64,000 nucleotides of DNA from the NCBI GenBank assembly GCA_029844215.1, contig CM056738.1, positions 65,563,593 through 65,627,592 of the forward strand. The letters are read 5' to 3'. Under the pieces are notes generated by a model. It did no database searches, was not told where the DNA came from, and saw only the letters and a program-made list of their open reading frames with translations. How positions within the stretch are numbered: the stretch's first letter is position 1; each line of letters begins with the position of its first letter. Positions 25,101 through 35,840 of the stretch are shown one piece after another. Position numbers and translations under genes: made by a program. The stretch is from Przewalskia tangutica. Lineage: Eukaryota; Streptophyta; Magnoliopsida; Solanales; Solanaceae.

Positions 25101-25611
25101 TGATCGCTATTTATTGTGAATCGTAGTGTTGGCTTATCATACTTGTCTCCCGCCTTATATAGACTACTATGATTTCATTTACGTATTTTCGATTTCACAT
25201 GCCATACTGTTGTGACCTCGCCCGGGGCTGCGTTCATGCCGCAGTAAAGGTACTCCTACCTGATCCGTTCTTAGGATCACCGCGTTGGGAAAGCTCCGCT
25301 TTCTCGGAAGCTTAGCATTTTGGTATGGTCCTGTCGTTGTAGATATTTGTATTCAGGGTATGGCGGGGCCCTCCGCCATTGTTGTTTTAAACTCTTAAGT
25401 GCATAGACTGTTGTAAGGTTGGGATGTAACTGTTCGTTTTGGGTTATTTATATACATTATGCCGAAAGGCAACCTTTTTCCCAGAAACTGTGTCTTACTT
25501 ATACTGTTTCATATCTTGGTTGTTTTATATTCCGCTGGTTTTTCTCTGATGTATGACTACTTGGGTGCCCGGGTAAGGCACCAGTCACGGGCCCCGGAAC
25601 GGGTCGTGACA
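22194..25611 (+). mobile_element. 3' LTR of element D
   Basis: 3,418 bp, TGTTATACCCC to GGGTCGTGACA, followed by the GTTAT duplication. Aligns along its length to the 5' LTR. Differences cluster at CAG, CTG, CCG and GGGG sites, plus one patch of mainly A-to-T changes at about 23,996-24,090. Confidence 0.9.
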
Positions 25612-26151
25612 GTTATAATGACTTTATGAAGATAAAAGAAAGATTTGATTTTGAAAGATAAACGACTTGATTTTGAAAATTAAGAGACTTGATCTTGAAA
25701 GATAAGAGACTTGACTTATAAACGACTTGATTTCAGAAAAAGGAGAAGTAACTTGATTTAAGTATAGGTTACTTGTTTTGAAAAGAGTAAGTTTTTGGGT
25801 TTTAAAGAGTATACTTGATGTTGTTTTACAAGAAAAGCATTTGGTTTAAAAAGTATAGAGTACTTGATTTTAAAAGTCTTGTAAAGATTTTTACGAAAGT
25901 GAAGTAATTTGGTTTGAAAAGAAAACGTGTTTTAATACTACGAGTATTAGTATCGTGTGGCTTTTACGTAAAAAGAGGGCTTTTTGAAAGAATGAAAGTA
26001 TGTAGTATTTTGGGGTTGAAACCCGGATTGTTGATATAAAATGAAAGTACGTTGAACTTGCCTATGCTTGTTGTGATAGCCTTTGATGGGCAAGTGTTTT
26101 GTTTTTGTGCTACCGTGACTCTCTGGGAGGGTCGGCTATCTGATTGATTGC

Positions 26152-26335
26152 TTGGACATACTGACACGTTGGATGGTCCACGAGTATGCATCCACTTTGA
26201 GTATTATCTGGTTATTTCTTTTGGACATACTGACACGTTGGATGGTCCACGAGTATGCGTCCACTTTGAGTATTATCTTGTTATTTCCTTTGGACATACT
26301 GACACGATGGATGGTCCACGGGTATGCGTCCAGTA
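26152..26335 (+). repeat. 69-bp tandem repeat in LTR M
   Basis: Units start at 26,152, 26,221 and 26,290, the last one partial. Each begins TTGGACATACTGACACGTTG and continues with GGTCCACGAGTATGC and CCACTTTGAGTATTATC. The near identity of the units and exact 69-bp spacing indicate recent expansion. It occupies the slot filled by other repeats in LTRs A, B, D, F and G. Confidence 0.9.
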
Positions 26336-27412
26336 GGATGGTTTCATGGCCATGCTTTCTGAGGTAAGATGCCGGGGCATGCGGTCATTGTGAGGATTAT
26401 GTTATTTGTCCATGGACCGCTAATCCATGAAGCTTGCCGCGGTGACGAGCGATCACGGGCTTGATTTGTACATGTGGTTCAGGCACACTTTAGATACTTG
26501 TCCTGGTCATTTCTCGTGTATCGGTAGGCTCTGGTAGATAGCTTAAGATACTTGCCTCGGTCATATCTCGTGAGACGGTAGGCTAGGGTACGTTAGCTTA
26601 AGATACTTGCCTCGGCCAGTTGCGTGGCTAGCTTTTGGACTGGTAGTTGGCTTTCGTACCTTGCCCGTGAAGGGATATGACTAGCTTTTGGGTAGTAGTT
26701 GGCTATTCTACTTCGCGTCGGTTTGATAGCGACGCAGGATCTAGTGTTCAGGTTCACATATGGGTGTTGTTTCACATCATGTACTGCCGGCAGTGAGGAA
26801 TGAGTTCCACGGGCATGATTGATATTATGGGCGTGAGACCCATAGTTATGTGTGAGTGATTATTCTGGGGATATGCGTCCCCTTACTTGACCTAACTGTT
26901 TATTTATTGCGAAATGGTTTTATAAAATGATGAAATGTGATTTCATTACAGTATTTTCAGTTTCATACTGTACTGTTATCGACCACTTTCGGGCTGCGTT
27001 CATGCCGCAGGTAAGTACACCGCTTGTTGATCCTCGCCGCAGGATCGCATTCAGCGTTAGGAAGCTCCGTTTCTCGGAGAGGCTTATCTTTTTGGTATAG
27101 TCCTGTCATTGTAGATCTTGTACATTCGTGGGTATGGCGAGTCTGTCCGTCATAGATGTTGTTACATTCTTAGAGTGCAGAAATCTTGTTGTGGCGGGGT
27201 TTGTAAAGGATATTAAGCTTGATTATATGTATATACATGAAGGTGACCGTTTTGGTTAGCCTGTTTTATTATGTTGTCTCTTGTTTCCTGGTTAAGTTTT
27301 TATTTCCGCTGATTTTCTCTGATGTTGTTATCACTAGGGTGCCCGGGGTAAGGCACCAGTCACGGGCCCGAGATCGGGTCGTGACAGTTTTACTCGAGGG
27401 CGAGTAAAGTTT

Positions 27413-27427
27413 AAGTTTGGGGGTATT
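27413..27427 (+). other. Polypurine tract of element L
   Basis: AAGTTTGGGGGTATT precedes the LTR start TGTTAGGTGTATTTTA. AGTTTGGGGG before the 3' LTR is typical of Athila/Tat elements. A related AGGGGTAT lies beside the family's solo LTR at 44,200 on the other strand. Confidence 0.75.
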
Positions 27428-28725
27428 TGTTAGGTGTATTTTATATACACTTCTTGAGTTATTTTTAGTTAGTATTTTACTCATTTCGTTGTGTTTAGTA
27501 TAGTATTATGGTCGTTTTTCTTTCTCTTGAGTCACAACGATCATAAATTGAGAAATGGCAAAAAGATGATGAAATGAGCTTGATTTAGATGGATTACACA
27601 CTAAAAGGGCCAAGGAATGAAGCCAAAGAAATTCCGGAAAGTATAGGAGAAATCAGACGAAGTCCGGACGAGAAAATGACGAAAAATCGCAAAAATCGAA
27701 AGTGGACGATTCCGGCATCGCGGTGCCCAAACTGCTGCGAGGCTGATTGGCTACAGGACTTTTGGCATCGCGGTACCATCCTGCAGGACCGCGGTGCCGA
27801 GGCGAAAAAATCACGTTCTGGGCCGAAATTTGACACGTTTTCAGGGTCCACAATGCAATATTTTTCCAACTATATAATTCCTAAAACCCTGACCTTATGG
27901 GGCAGCTTGGAATCCTTGTACATATTCCATCACACACATTACAAGACAACTCTTGGAGGCTAGTTCTAAGTATTTTCTTTCTCTTTTCTTTGTTTTCAAT
28001 TCAATTCATGTTGGATTCTGTATTAGTTCTTAGCGTGACTATGGCTAGGAGCTAAACACTTTATTAGGGTTTTCCTTTTGAATCGCTTGAAACCATATTT
28101 CATGAATTAATGCATTAGTTTGATTTCTTCTTCACTTGATTAAGATTTATTCAATAATTGGTATGAATGTTTGATAGTTAATTGATCACTAATTATCATA
28201 ATCTATATTATTTCGAATCAAGAACCGAGAGGAGAGATTTGAATATGATGTAATTGAATAGACATAGGTTAAAATCGCGGACGAAAGTACCCCGATACTT
28301 GTGTAGCATTATAGGTTACTGTTCTTAATCCTCCTATGTGATAAATCCTATCATAGAAATATAGAAGGGTTCTGCACTGGGGTTGAGTGATTATATATCC
28401 TAACCGAAATATAAGGCAGTCTAGTTAACCGATATCTTAACGTAGAAGAAGAAGTCATTCTAGTTGCATTAAGGATTGAATAGAGTGGATATTTGAGGAT
28501 ATTGGAAGCCCTATCTCCATCATAACTGATTAAACCAAAGTAATTTAGTTTATTCTTGTTTTTTTAGATAAAAACCCAAACAAACTAACGTTAACCAAAT
28601 AGAAACTAAAGCTTAGATAATCGGTACTTGATAACCAGTCTCTGAGGATGATATTCGGTCTTATCAAACTATATTACTTGTGAACGATACGTGCACTTGC
28701 GTGAGCATTCGAAATATCGCTAACA
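27428..28725 (+). mobile_element. 3' LTR of element L
   Basis: 1,298 bp, TGTTAGGTGTATTTTATATA to ATCGCTAACA, followed by GTTAT that may be one side of the target duplication. A GC-rich box with CGCGGTGCC and CGCGGTACC copies lies near 27,715-27,800. The 124-residue open frame at 27,589-27,963 lies entirely inside the LTR and has no counterpart to known proteins that I recognise. Confidence 0.85.
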
Positions 28726-28814
28726 GTTATGAGCATGCGTGATTGATTTTGCGGGTAATTAGGAAAAACACTTAACTATGGCAAAGTTAGCGTACAATAA
28801 CATTTATCACTCTA

Positions 28815-29495
28815 ATATTAATATAGTGTTGTTCGAGGCATTGTATGGTAGGAGATTTTGATCTCTGATTGGTTGGTTTGATGTATTTGAGTTCCATCCT
28901 TGAGGTATTGATTTGTTGAGCGAGTCTTTAGAGATAGTGAAGGTGATCCAAGATAAGCTTCTGGCAATGTAGAGTAGGAGAAGGAGTATGTAGACCAGAA
29001 GGTCCGAGATTTAGAGTTCTTGGTTAGTGACAATGTCCTTCTGAAGGTTGCACCCATGAAAGGTATGATGAGATTCGGCAAGAGAGTGAAGCTGAGTCTG
29101 AGGTATATCGGACTATCAGAGGTTCTCCAAAGAGTGGAAGAGATTGCATAAGAGTTGGCTCTACCACTGGGTCTTTCATGCGTTCACCCAATCTTCCATG
29201 TGTCTATGCTGAAGATGTATCATGTCGATGGTTCTTATATTATTCAGTGGGACTCCATATTACTCGATCAGAATCTAGAGTTCGAGGAGGCCTGAGGCTA
29301 CTTTAGATAGGCAAGTGAGGATGTTCAGATCCAAGGAGATAGCTTCAGTGGAGACATTGTCTTATCGAGGAGGTGACTTGGAATACCGACTCCAATATGC
29401 GAAGAAGATATCCTGACTTGTTCACTTCTTCTGGTATGTTTCCCTTGTTCATTTCTCTATGTTCGAGGATGAACTATTATTTAATCGGTATCTGA
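28815..29495 (+). pseudogene. Element K pol 3' end (integrase C-terminal part), decayed
   Basis: Three-frame reading recovers the typical end of plant Ty3/gypsy polyproteins in order: EALYGRRF, then IGWF, the DLEF-like basic stretch, KGMMRFGK-like, FHVSMLKK-like, PEAILDRQVR, RSKEIASV, and MFEDELLFN just before the LTR. Several stop codons (mostly TAG/TGA where TGG/CAG are expected) and frame changes make it non-functional. Sequence to its left was displaced by insertion of L at 28,725/28,726. Confidence 0.75.
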
Positions 29496-30126
29496 TGTAA
29501 CGACACGTCTGATCATTTTAGCTAAAGATGCTTATTTACCTATTTTACCCTTTTTGTGGTCTCTGTGTGGGATTTGTGCTGCGTGAGGATGGATGGCACA
29601 TATCCTGAGGTCCATTTTCATGAGTTTCAGATGAAAATGCCCAAGTGTGAAAACTTAGAGTTGGTTAGTTGGACTCAAAGTTGACATTTGGATAGATGAT
29701 TCAATTTCCATGTTCCGTCACTTTTGGTAGTTTCGGAAGGTCATTTATGACTTGTTCGAGATATTATTTCTCTTCCAGAGGCAATCAAATGTGTTTTGCG
29801 ATCTTATTTATGAAATTTGGTTCATTGGTTTTCTCAGGAAATTTTATAGAAAAGTATGGCTTAGCTAAGTTATTTGTGAAATTCGAGGGTACGAGTGAGT
29901 TTGTAGCATTGTATACCATAGATGAGCATATATGGGTTGTGTACGGAGGGTCTCGAGAGTGTTTTAAATGTTTGATTGTGGTCGTGATAGATTTCCTTTT
30001 TTGTTGGTGTCTGGTGTCCGTGGTCGTCAGGTTGGCTCGCCGAAGTGAGAGGTTGGGATTTGGGGGTTTCTGCCGCTATGGAATTGGGTCCGTCGTGGCG
30101 AGGGGTGAGGTGTCAAGTCACTCTCT

Positions 30127-30186
30127 CCCCAGCGAAGGGTTTTCCACCACAGCGGGTCCGCTCCAGCGGAGTCGGTTCCGCTGGGG
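30127..30186 (+). other. GC-rich hairpin in LTR K
   Basis: CCCCAGCG at the left pairs perfectly with CGCTGGGG at the right, with inner pairs AGCGG/CCGCT. A comparable GCTGGGG...CCCCAGC hairpin lies in LTR H at about 53,354-53,382, so the feature is shared by the two related LTRs. Confidence 0.55.
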
Positions 30187-31536
30187 AAGAAATATTGTAC
30201 AAGATCCCTATAAATTCCTAGGTCAGAAAATTCTTCACCCAAACTAGAAATCTCGATATCAGCACTGCCTAGGAATAAATTTAAAGCCTTAGGAGCATTT
30301 TTTACCTTGAGGTAATAGATTTTTCCCTTTTGTTTGCTTAAGTAATGTTTATAAACTCTTTTATGGTGGTTTAGCATGATGTTAATTTGCAGAAGATGAA
30401 GTTCTTGTGTTTATAAGAATAAGAGAGTTACATGGTTGATTCTAATGGAGATTTACGGATTAAAAAGTGATATTATTGTGAATTAGGATTAGGTGATCAT
30501 AGATAATCATGTTTTAGTGCTTAATTTGATTATAGAACCTTGTTTCAAAAGGGGGTAATTCTAGGGTTTCAAATTGGGGCTTTTTTATTATGTTCAATTG
30601 GAGGTTCAATTGTGTATATATTTTCAATTAATTTAAGGATATGATTATTTAGTATGTAATAATGGTTTTTTGATATTAAAGTTCGAGTCTTGGTGACGTC
30701 GGCCGGGCTCGATATTTTTAAATTGTGTTTGTAAGGTCTTTATCATTATATGTTATGAAAGCTATGTATTAACGAATAGAATATATGTGTGGATTGACTT
30801 TGACCGAGTAAAGCACAAAGGAGGGACAAGGCTATCACTAAGGCTTGATCATGTAGTGCACCTTCTCAACTGTGAGGTAGGATACAGTTTAGTTTTTCGA
30901 GACTTCGATAAAAGTATGTAATTAGTTATAAATATTGAGGGATATTAGACGTGTTGGGGGTCCCATCCAGGCTATTTGTGATGAACGTCTAAGTGGGTAC
31001 CAGTATTGAACTGTGATGATGGGATCATTTGGGGAATCAGTCTTATGCTGATTTCGATTGTTGATTATTTAGGCTTGTCTCCATATGTGGGCTCGTCGCC
31101 ATAGATGATTGATTTGTTCATTCATTACACATGTTTTGGTATGATATCTTGAATGGTACATGGACTTTATATGTGTTATGTACTCTTGAAAGCATGTGGT
31201 ATTTAATATGTTAATTGGTTGTATCTCATTATATCATGATTGCTCATGGTTATGATGATTTGATATTGAAGTGATATGATTATGTTGGGTCCAAGGGACC
31301 AAGAAAGGTAAGAACAATATTGAGATTATGGAAACAGTGAGATGATATTGATACATGGAGATCAGAGTTGCACCCCTGTAACATGATATTATTACAGCCA
31401 AGAGCTGGACTTCGTGATCCGATGAGTTATTTCGGAGTGGATGGGTATATGGACTTCACAGGTCCCCATAAGCACTTTCATATGGCATACCCCTTTGAAG
31501 TGTGTATACTGGTTGATGAAAAGGTACCTTGCATAT

Positions 31537-31542
<6 letters not shown>

Positions 31543-31566
<24 letters not shown>
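31543..31566. repeat. (TA)12 microsatellite
   Basis: Twelve TA dinucleotides in LTR K. An ordinary simple repeat and a possible length polymorphism. Confidence 0.95.
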
Positions 31567-31567
<1 letters not shown>

Positions 31568-32321
31568 GCCACGTCCTTGATTAATTGTTATTGAACTTGT
31601 ATTGAGTAATTGTTGATGATTTGACTATGTTCTGAGCATGGAAGGATTATACATGTTGATACTTGGGGTTGCTGTAGAACTCTTGAAAATTGGATAATGT
31701 GAATATCTATGAACTCTTAATGAAATAGGAATTATGTGAACTCTGTGGATTATATGCCTTATCTGGATTACTAGACTACGTAGTATGGGATTACTTTGTA
31801 TTTATCTCTGATTATGTACTTCCATCGTTGTCGGTCTATGATGTCTACGGAGGTACGTTGTGTACTCATGCTACACTTTATGCATCTTTTCTTGATGCAG
31901 ATACAGATCTGACTACCAGCTCGATACCACGTGGTTGAGTTCGAGTGGTTGCGTTCCAGCTGTTAGGGTGATGATGTCTTCTCCAGCATGCCCTGTATTG
32001 CTTATCTTCTCTATTGTATTTATATCTGATTCAGAGACATGTATTTCAGACATCAGCTTATGTATTTGGCTGGCATCTGTTGCCGTTGATTAAAGACTAT
32101 ATAGTTGTTTTAGAGCTCTCATATTTGCAGAGTAGATTCCTCGGGGTGATTTTGGTTGTATCAGACTTATCTTATTTTCCGCATTTTATTATCAAACAGT
32201 TTTGCAGTATTATGTTCTTCCACTTTTATTTATATCGTATCATGTTGTTGATTTGAGAGTGGTTCGCCTACGTGTGGGATTATGTAAGTTTCACCACGAT
32301 TCCTGAAAAGGGATCGTGATA

Positions 32322-32655
32322 GTAGTTATATTTATTTTAGCATTTTTAGCTATTTTGGGTATGTCAGAACCCTGACCCGGTAAAATTATTATTCATGGTT
32401 ATGTTAGAGGCGTCATAGACTATATGTTTAGTTATGCATATTTTTGGCATTGTCTTATATTTTGGACGTATGTTCTATTGTTGTAAACTCAAGAACTTAC
32501 TTATGAATGATTTTTTTAAAGGCTTTATGGTATGAAAATTGTTTCATCTTACTTTATGTATGTTTCAAAGTCATATGCCATGTAGATCTGGTTCGCTCGA
32601 GCAAGTTAAGGCACTGAATATCGCGGTCCGCCCATGCTAAAATGTGGGTGTGACA
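32322..32655 (+). mobile_element. 3' end fragment of another LTR
   Basis: 334 bp between the end of LTR K and 32,655, closing with GGTCCGCCCATGC...GGGTGTGACA, an LTR-like end. GTAGT occurs at 32,322-32,326 and again at 32,656-32,660. Either this is a chance repeat or it is a short inserted fragment with a target duplication. The family is not recognised. Confidence 0.4.
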
Positions 32656-32791
32656 GTAGTGGAGAATGTTCATGTTAGTATTAGAGGGTATTTAATACAT
32701 ATATGTTGGTCAATTGGAAGCATTAGTGTTGGATTTAGCTCAATACTATTGGCTTCTCTTGTTTGGCAGGTGGTGTTGCTATAAAACCGAC

Positions 32792-33266
32792 CACTACCAA
32801 AGAATCAATGGCTAACCAATGGATTCCATTGGTTTTCTTCAAATAAAACTTGCCAAATTATGAACAAACGACGACAAACCAACTAAAATCGTTGAGTAGT
32901 TCATAATTATACCCAAACAATCTACTGAGCCACTCGATTATTTTATAAAATAAAAATATATTAATAGAAAGTTATAATCCTAAAACTTGCAAATGCAATT
33001 GATTTTTTAAAATTAAATCCTTCATTTAACATAATCGACGGGGTTCGTCAAATTTTTTATACTGAATTGCAAAAAAATCATGATGTTTTAAATTTCCATT
33101 TTCAATGGCTTCTCTCGATATTAATCGATGGTGTTCGTCGATTCTTGCCTTTCCAAGACAAATATTACCGAGAATCGTTGATGCGTAATTGTTTTCTCGA
33201 TAATCCTTTATAATTAAGGATGTCCGTCGATTTTTTCCCTTGGTAATACTCTTGTTTTTAGTAGTG
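32792..33266. mobile_element. Short CACTA-like (En/Spm) non-autonomous element
   Basis: The right end reads CACTACTAAAAACAAGAGT on the minus strand, a typical CACTA terminus. The left end CACTACCAAAGAATC at 32,792 matches only the first six bases. Inside are subterminal repeats: CGACGGGGTTCGTC, CGATGGTGTTCGTCGAT and a GTCCGTCGAT-type copy between 33,035 and 33,222. Flanking 3-bp duplications do not match (GAC and AGG). There is no coding capacity. The right end is better supported than the left. Confidence 0.45.
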
Positions 33267-33378
33267 AGGAAAATTGATCAAACCAAAGGGGCAAAGTTTA
33301 TGGGTTGAAGTCCGGCAAGTGTGGACGCATATGCTACATTTAGCAAGATTTTCCCAAGTTGTTCAACACTAGAATTAT

Positions 33379-33575
33379 TGAAAGAGAATAATCCCATGAT
33401 TATTTTTATTAATGAAGAGGTCTATATATAAAATATACAATCTCTAAATATGGAAAATCATATTTCTACTATAATACTAATATACTAATTACAGTTGTAT
33501 AATAATTCTACAAAATATGGTAAGTAATCTAAATATACTTGTTTTGTCCGTGATATTCATACATTGTTTCTATCA
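33379..33575 (-). mobile_element. 3' LTR of the copia element
   Basis: Read on minus: TGATAGAAACAATG... to ...TTCTCTTTCA. Closely similar to the 5' LTR at 37,940-38,129. Immediately inside is the purine tract ACTGCGGGGGTGTG (plus strand 33,576-33,589). Confidence 0.9.
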
Positions 33576-34255
33576 CACCCCCGCAGTCATAGTGGACGGT
33601 TTTCGTAAACTGAGATTGTCCCTAAAATCTTCAAACAGAACCAAAGAAAGACCCTTACTAAATATGTCAGCAATTTGGTACCTTGAAGGGACATGCAAGA
33701 CACGTACATGCCCACGAGCTACCTTTTCGCGAAAAATGAATATCCATCTCGATATGTTTAGTGCGCTCATGTTGGACCGGATTCCCAGATAGATAGACGA
33801 CACTAACATTATCAAAGTAGACCAAGGTAGCTTTCTTAATAGAAAAGTGAAGCTCTAATAAAATATTACGCAGCCAACATAACTCATACACAACATTGGC
33901 TACTCCTCGATACTCGTCCTCCGCACTGGATCGCAAAAAATTAGCCTCGCATTTTGTCGACCAAGAGACCAAGTTATCACCAAGAAACATACAATAACCA
34001 GAAGTTGAACGTCTGGTATCTGCACATCTACCCCAATCAGCATCTGTATAAGACACGAGAGTAGAGATGGAGGATGGATATAAATGCAACTCATAATCAA
34101 GTGTGCCCTGTATGTATCGTATAATGCGTTTGAGCGCATGCATATGCTCAATCTGTGGATCATGCATAAATAAGCACATCTGCTGAATTGTATATATAAT
34201 ATTTGATCTTGTGAATGTAAGATACTAAAGAGCCTCTGCAAGACTACGATAGTGA
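33573..34255 (-). pseudogene. Copia RNase H domain
   Basis: Encodes the C-terminal domain of the copia polyprotein, which degrades the RNA strand of the RNA-DNA hybrid. Visible motifs are YTDADW (first catalytic Asp), SGYCMFLGDNLVSW, SSAEDEYR (canonical SSAEAEYR), HERTKHIEMD and, after a frame change, VPSRYQIADIFSKGL near the end of the polyprotein. The domain is split between two overlapping frames (33,667-34,179 and 33,573-33,815), so at least one frameshift is present. Confidence 0.8.
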
Positions 34256-35089
34256 GTGGGATCCTCATATGGTGTGCTAGACGTAGCACTCAACTTCAGT
34301 TTGGTATCAACCGAAACATAAGAGGACTTACAAGATAACATGACAGCTCTCTCAATAATCTCAGCCGTATATTTTCTCTGTAATAAAAATAGACCACATG
34401 TATGACGAGTGACAGCTATTCCAAAAAAATAACTCGAGGGTCTTAAGTCTTTCATAGCAAATTCTAAACTGAGAAGGGTCATGATAGACCTGCGCAAATT
34501 ATCAGAGGAGGCAGTCAAAATAATATCATCCACATATAATAGAATGTATGCTAGAGAAGTACCACGGCGATAGATAAACAGATAATGATCAGACCTGCTG
34601 TGAGAAAACTCAATAGTAGACACATAATCTGCAAACCTCTTATACCAAGCCTGTGGGGCCTGCTTAAGCCCATATAAGGACTTCTTCAGCAAACAGACAT
34701 GGTGAGGATAATTGGGGTCCTTAAAACTCAAGGGTGATGCATGTATACTGTCTCCTTAAGATCACCGTGTAAGAAAGCATTTTTCACATCCAGCTGATGA
34801 ATGGGCCATGCTTTCGAGGAGCCAGACTAAGCACCGTGCGAATAGTTACTGGTTTGACCACCGTTCTAAATGTCTCTCCACAATCTACGCCAATTTGTTG
34901 TGTTTTGTCATCACTTATAAGACGGCCCTTATGCCGCTCAAAAGAACCGTCAGAATTTTTCTTATGAGTAAAAATCCACATAAAATGAATAATATTGACA
35001 CCAGATGGACGGGGCACAAACTCCACGTCTTATTTTTAATAAGAGCATTAAATTCATCATTCATTACCATTTTTCAATTTGGATCATGA
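34225..35089 (-). pseudogene. Copia reverse transcriptase domain
   Basis: The N-terminal RT part reads KKNSDGSFERHKGRL, ETFRTVVKPVTIRTVLSLA (34,784-35,026). The central and C-terminal part reads CLLKKSLYGLKQAPQAWYKR and LLYVDDIILT with the intact YVDD catalytic box (34,225-34,731). A frame break near 34,740-34,790 separates them. RT copies element RNA into cDNA in the particle. Confidence 0.85.
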
Positions 35090-35179
35090 AGGGCAGACAT
35101 TGGGTTACGTGGTATGGGTGATTTAGTGACATTAGAATTTAAATTAAAATGTCATTTAGGTTTAAAAATACCACTTTTG

Positions 35180-35840
35180 CTATGAGTAATGGGCCCTTGA
35201 CTCGGAACAGAATCTAACTGGACCGGGGACGTTGGGGGACTGTCGCGGGATGGGCCATCGGGCCCTTAAAACTGGGTCAGGTTGGTGATTTACTGGGCCT
35301 GGGTCACGGGATTGGTCGGTATTATGTGGGCACACAGACAGAGGGTCTGTTGACAAATGTGACTCATGGGTAGGGTGGGCCCACTGTTGGAGAATATACG
35401 GGGAGAGAGCATCATCCAAAAAATTATAATTACTCGACACGGAATTAGACACTTTAGCAAATGGAAATTGGGTTTCATAAAAAATAACATGGCGACTAAT
35501 TATGATTATTGGAAAATAAATCAAAATATTTGTAACCACCATGATTAGATGAAAACCCCAAAAATACACAAGTGGTAGACCGAGCTTGAAGTTTATTAAT
35601 TGTAGTGGACGGAAAACGTGGATAGTACAAGCACTCAAACACCCTAAGTTGAGAATACGAGAGATCTTTATTGTAAAGAATTTTATGTGGGGATTGATAT
35701 GTTAAATTGTTAGGAGAATTTTAAGGAGGTACGTATCCATTTCTAACGCATGATGCAAAAAAGAAGGAGGTACTGAAGCATGGGCTAACAATGTTCGGAC
35801 AATGTTATTGATGGAACGAATTTTTCTTTCGGCTTTTCCA
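35180..35840 (-). pseudogene. Copia integrase C-terminal and linker region
   Basis: Weakly coding. FRPLQLINFKLGLPLVYFWGF and SRHVIFYETQFPF resemble the copia integrase C-terminal segment that normally contains GYS-type and SRDVxFxE motifs. A Ser/Pro-rich stretch follows (SHLSTDPLSV). Multiple frame changes occur. Confidence 0.6.

Larger units (their letters stand above)
16266..25611 (+). mobile_element. Element D: complete gag-only Ty3/gypsy element
   Basis: A 9.35-kb element with both LTRs, a tRNA-iMet primer site, gag remnants and a polypurine tract. GTTAT at 16,261-16,265 and GTTAT at 25,612-25,616 are a perfect 5-bp target duplication inside LTR M. The internal region is only about 2.46 kb, against some 5-6 kb in autonomous elements of this type, and shows no RT, RNase H or integrase. 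It therefore needs proteins supplied in trans. The two LTRs are near identical in AT-rich stretches but differ by many small indels in GC-rich ones. Confidence 0.9.
14835..27386 (+). mobile_element. Solo LTR M, split by element D
   Basis: This is an LTR of the TGTTATACCCC...GGGTCGTGACA family, about 3.2 kb once D is taken out (14,835-16,265 plus 25,617-27,386). It sits in the 3' internal part of L. The flanks are GTTTT at 14,829-14,833 (one T in the homopolymer offsets the LTR start) and GTTTT at 27,387-27,391, a credible 5-bp target duplication. No internal region or second LTR is present, so it is a solo LTR left by recombination. The flanking L sequence joins sensibly across it. Confidence 0.8.
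11997..28725 (+). mobile_element. Element L: Athila/Tat-type Ty3 element, nested and pol-less
   Basis: The two LTR copies (11,997-12,553 truncated; 27,428-28,725 complete) agree closely over the shared part, up to the ends GAAATATCGCTAACA. Between them are a primer site of the tRNA-Asp type, one gag-like ORF, a non-coding stretch with GGGAGGCAACCCA typical of Athila/Tat elements, and a polypurine tract. No protease, RT, RNase H or integrase is present. The solo LTR M with element D interrupts the internal part at 14,834/27,387. L in turn interrupts pol of element K. Its left LTR is cut by LTR C and continues outside the window. Confidence 0.75.
29496..32321 (+). mobile_element. 3' LTR of element K (Ty3/gypsy)
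   Basis: Starts TGTAACGACACGTCTGATC directly after the pol end and finishes GGATCGTGATA, the same kind of end as element H at 63,510. About 2.83 kb. It contains the GC-rich hairpin at 30,127-30,186 and a (TA)12 run. The 183-residue open frame at 29,696-30,247 is inside the LTR and is judged spurious. Confidence 0.75.

Noticed and set aside
27589..27963. 124-codon open frame before 28 kb
   Set aside because: Inside the 3' LTR of element L. The related solo LTR at 42,723-44,200 does not keep it.
29696..30247. 183-codon open frame with hydrophobic and Cys-rich stretches
   Set aside because: Entirely inside LTR K, no recognised motif, spans the GC-rich hairpin. Chance frame.
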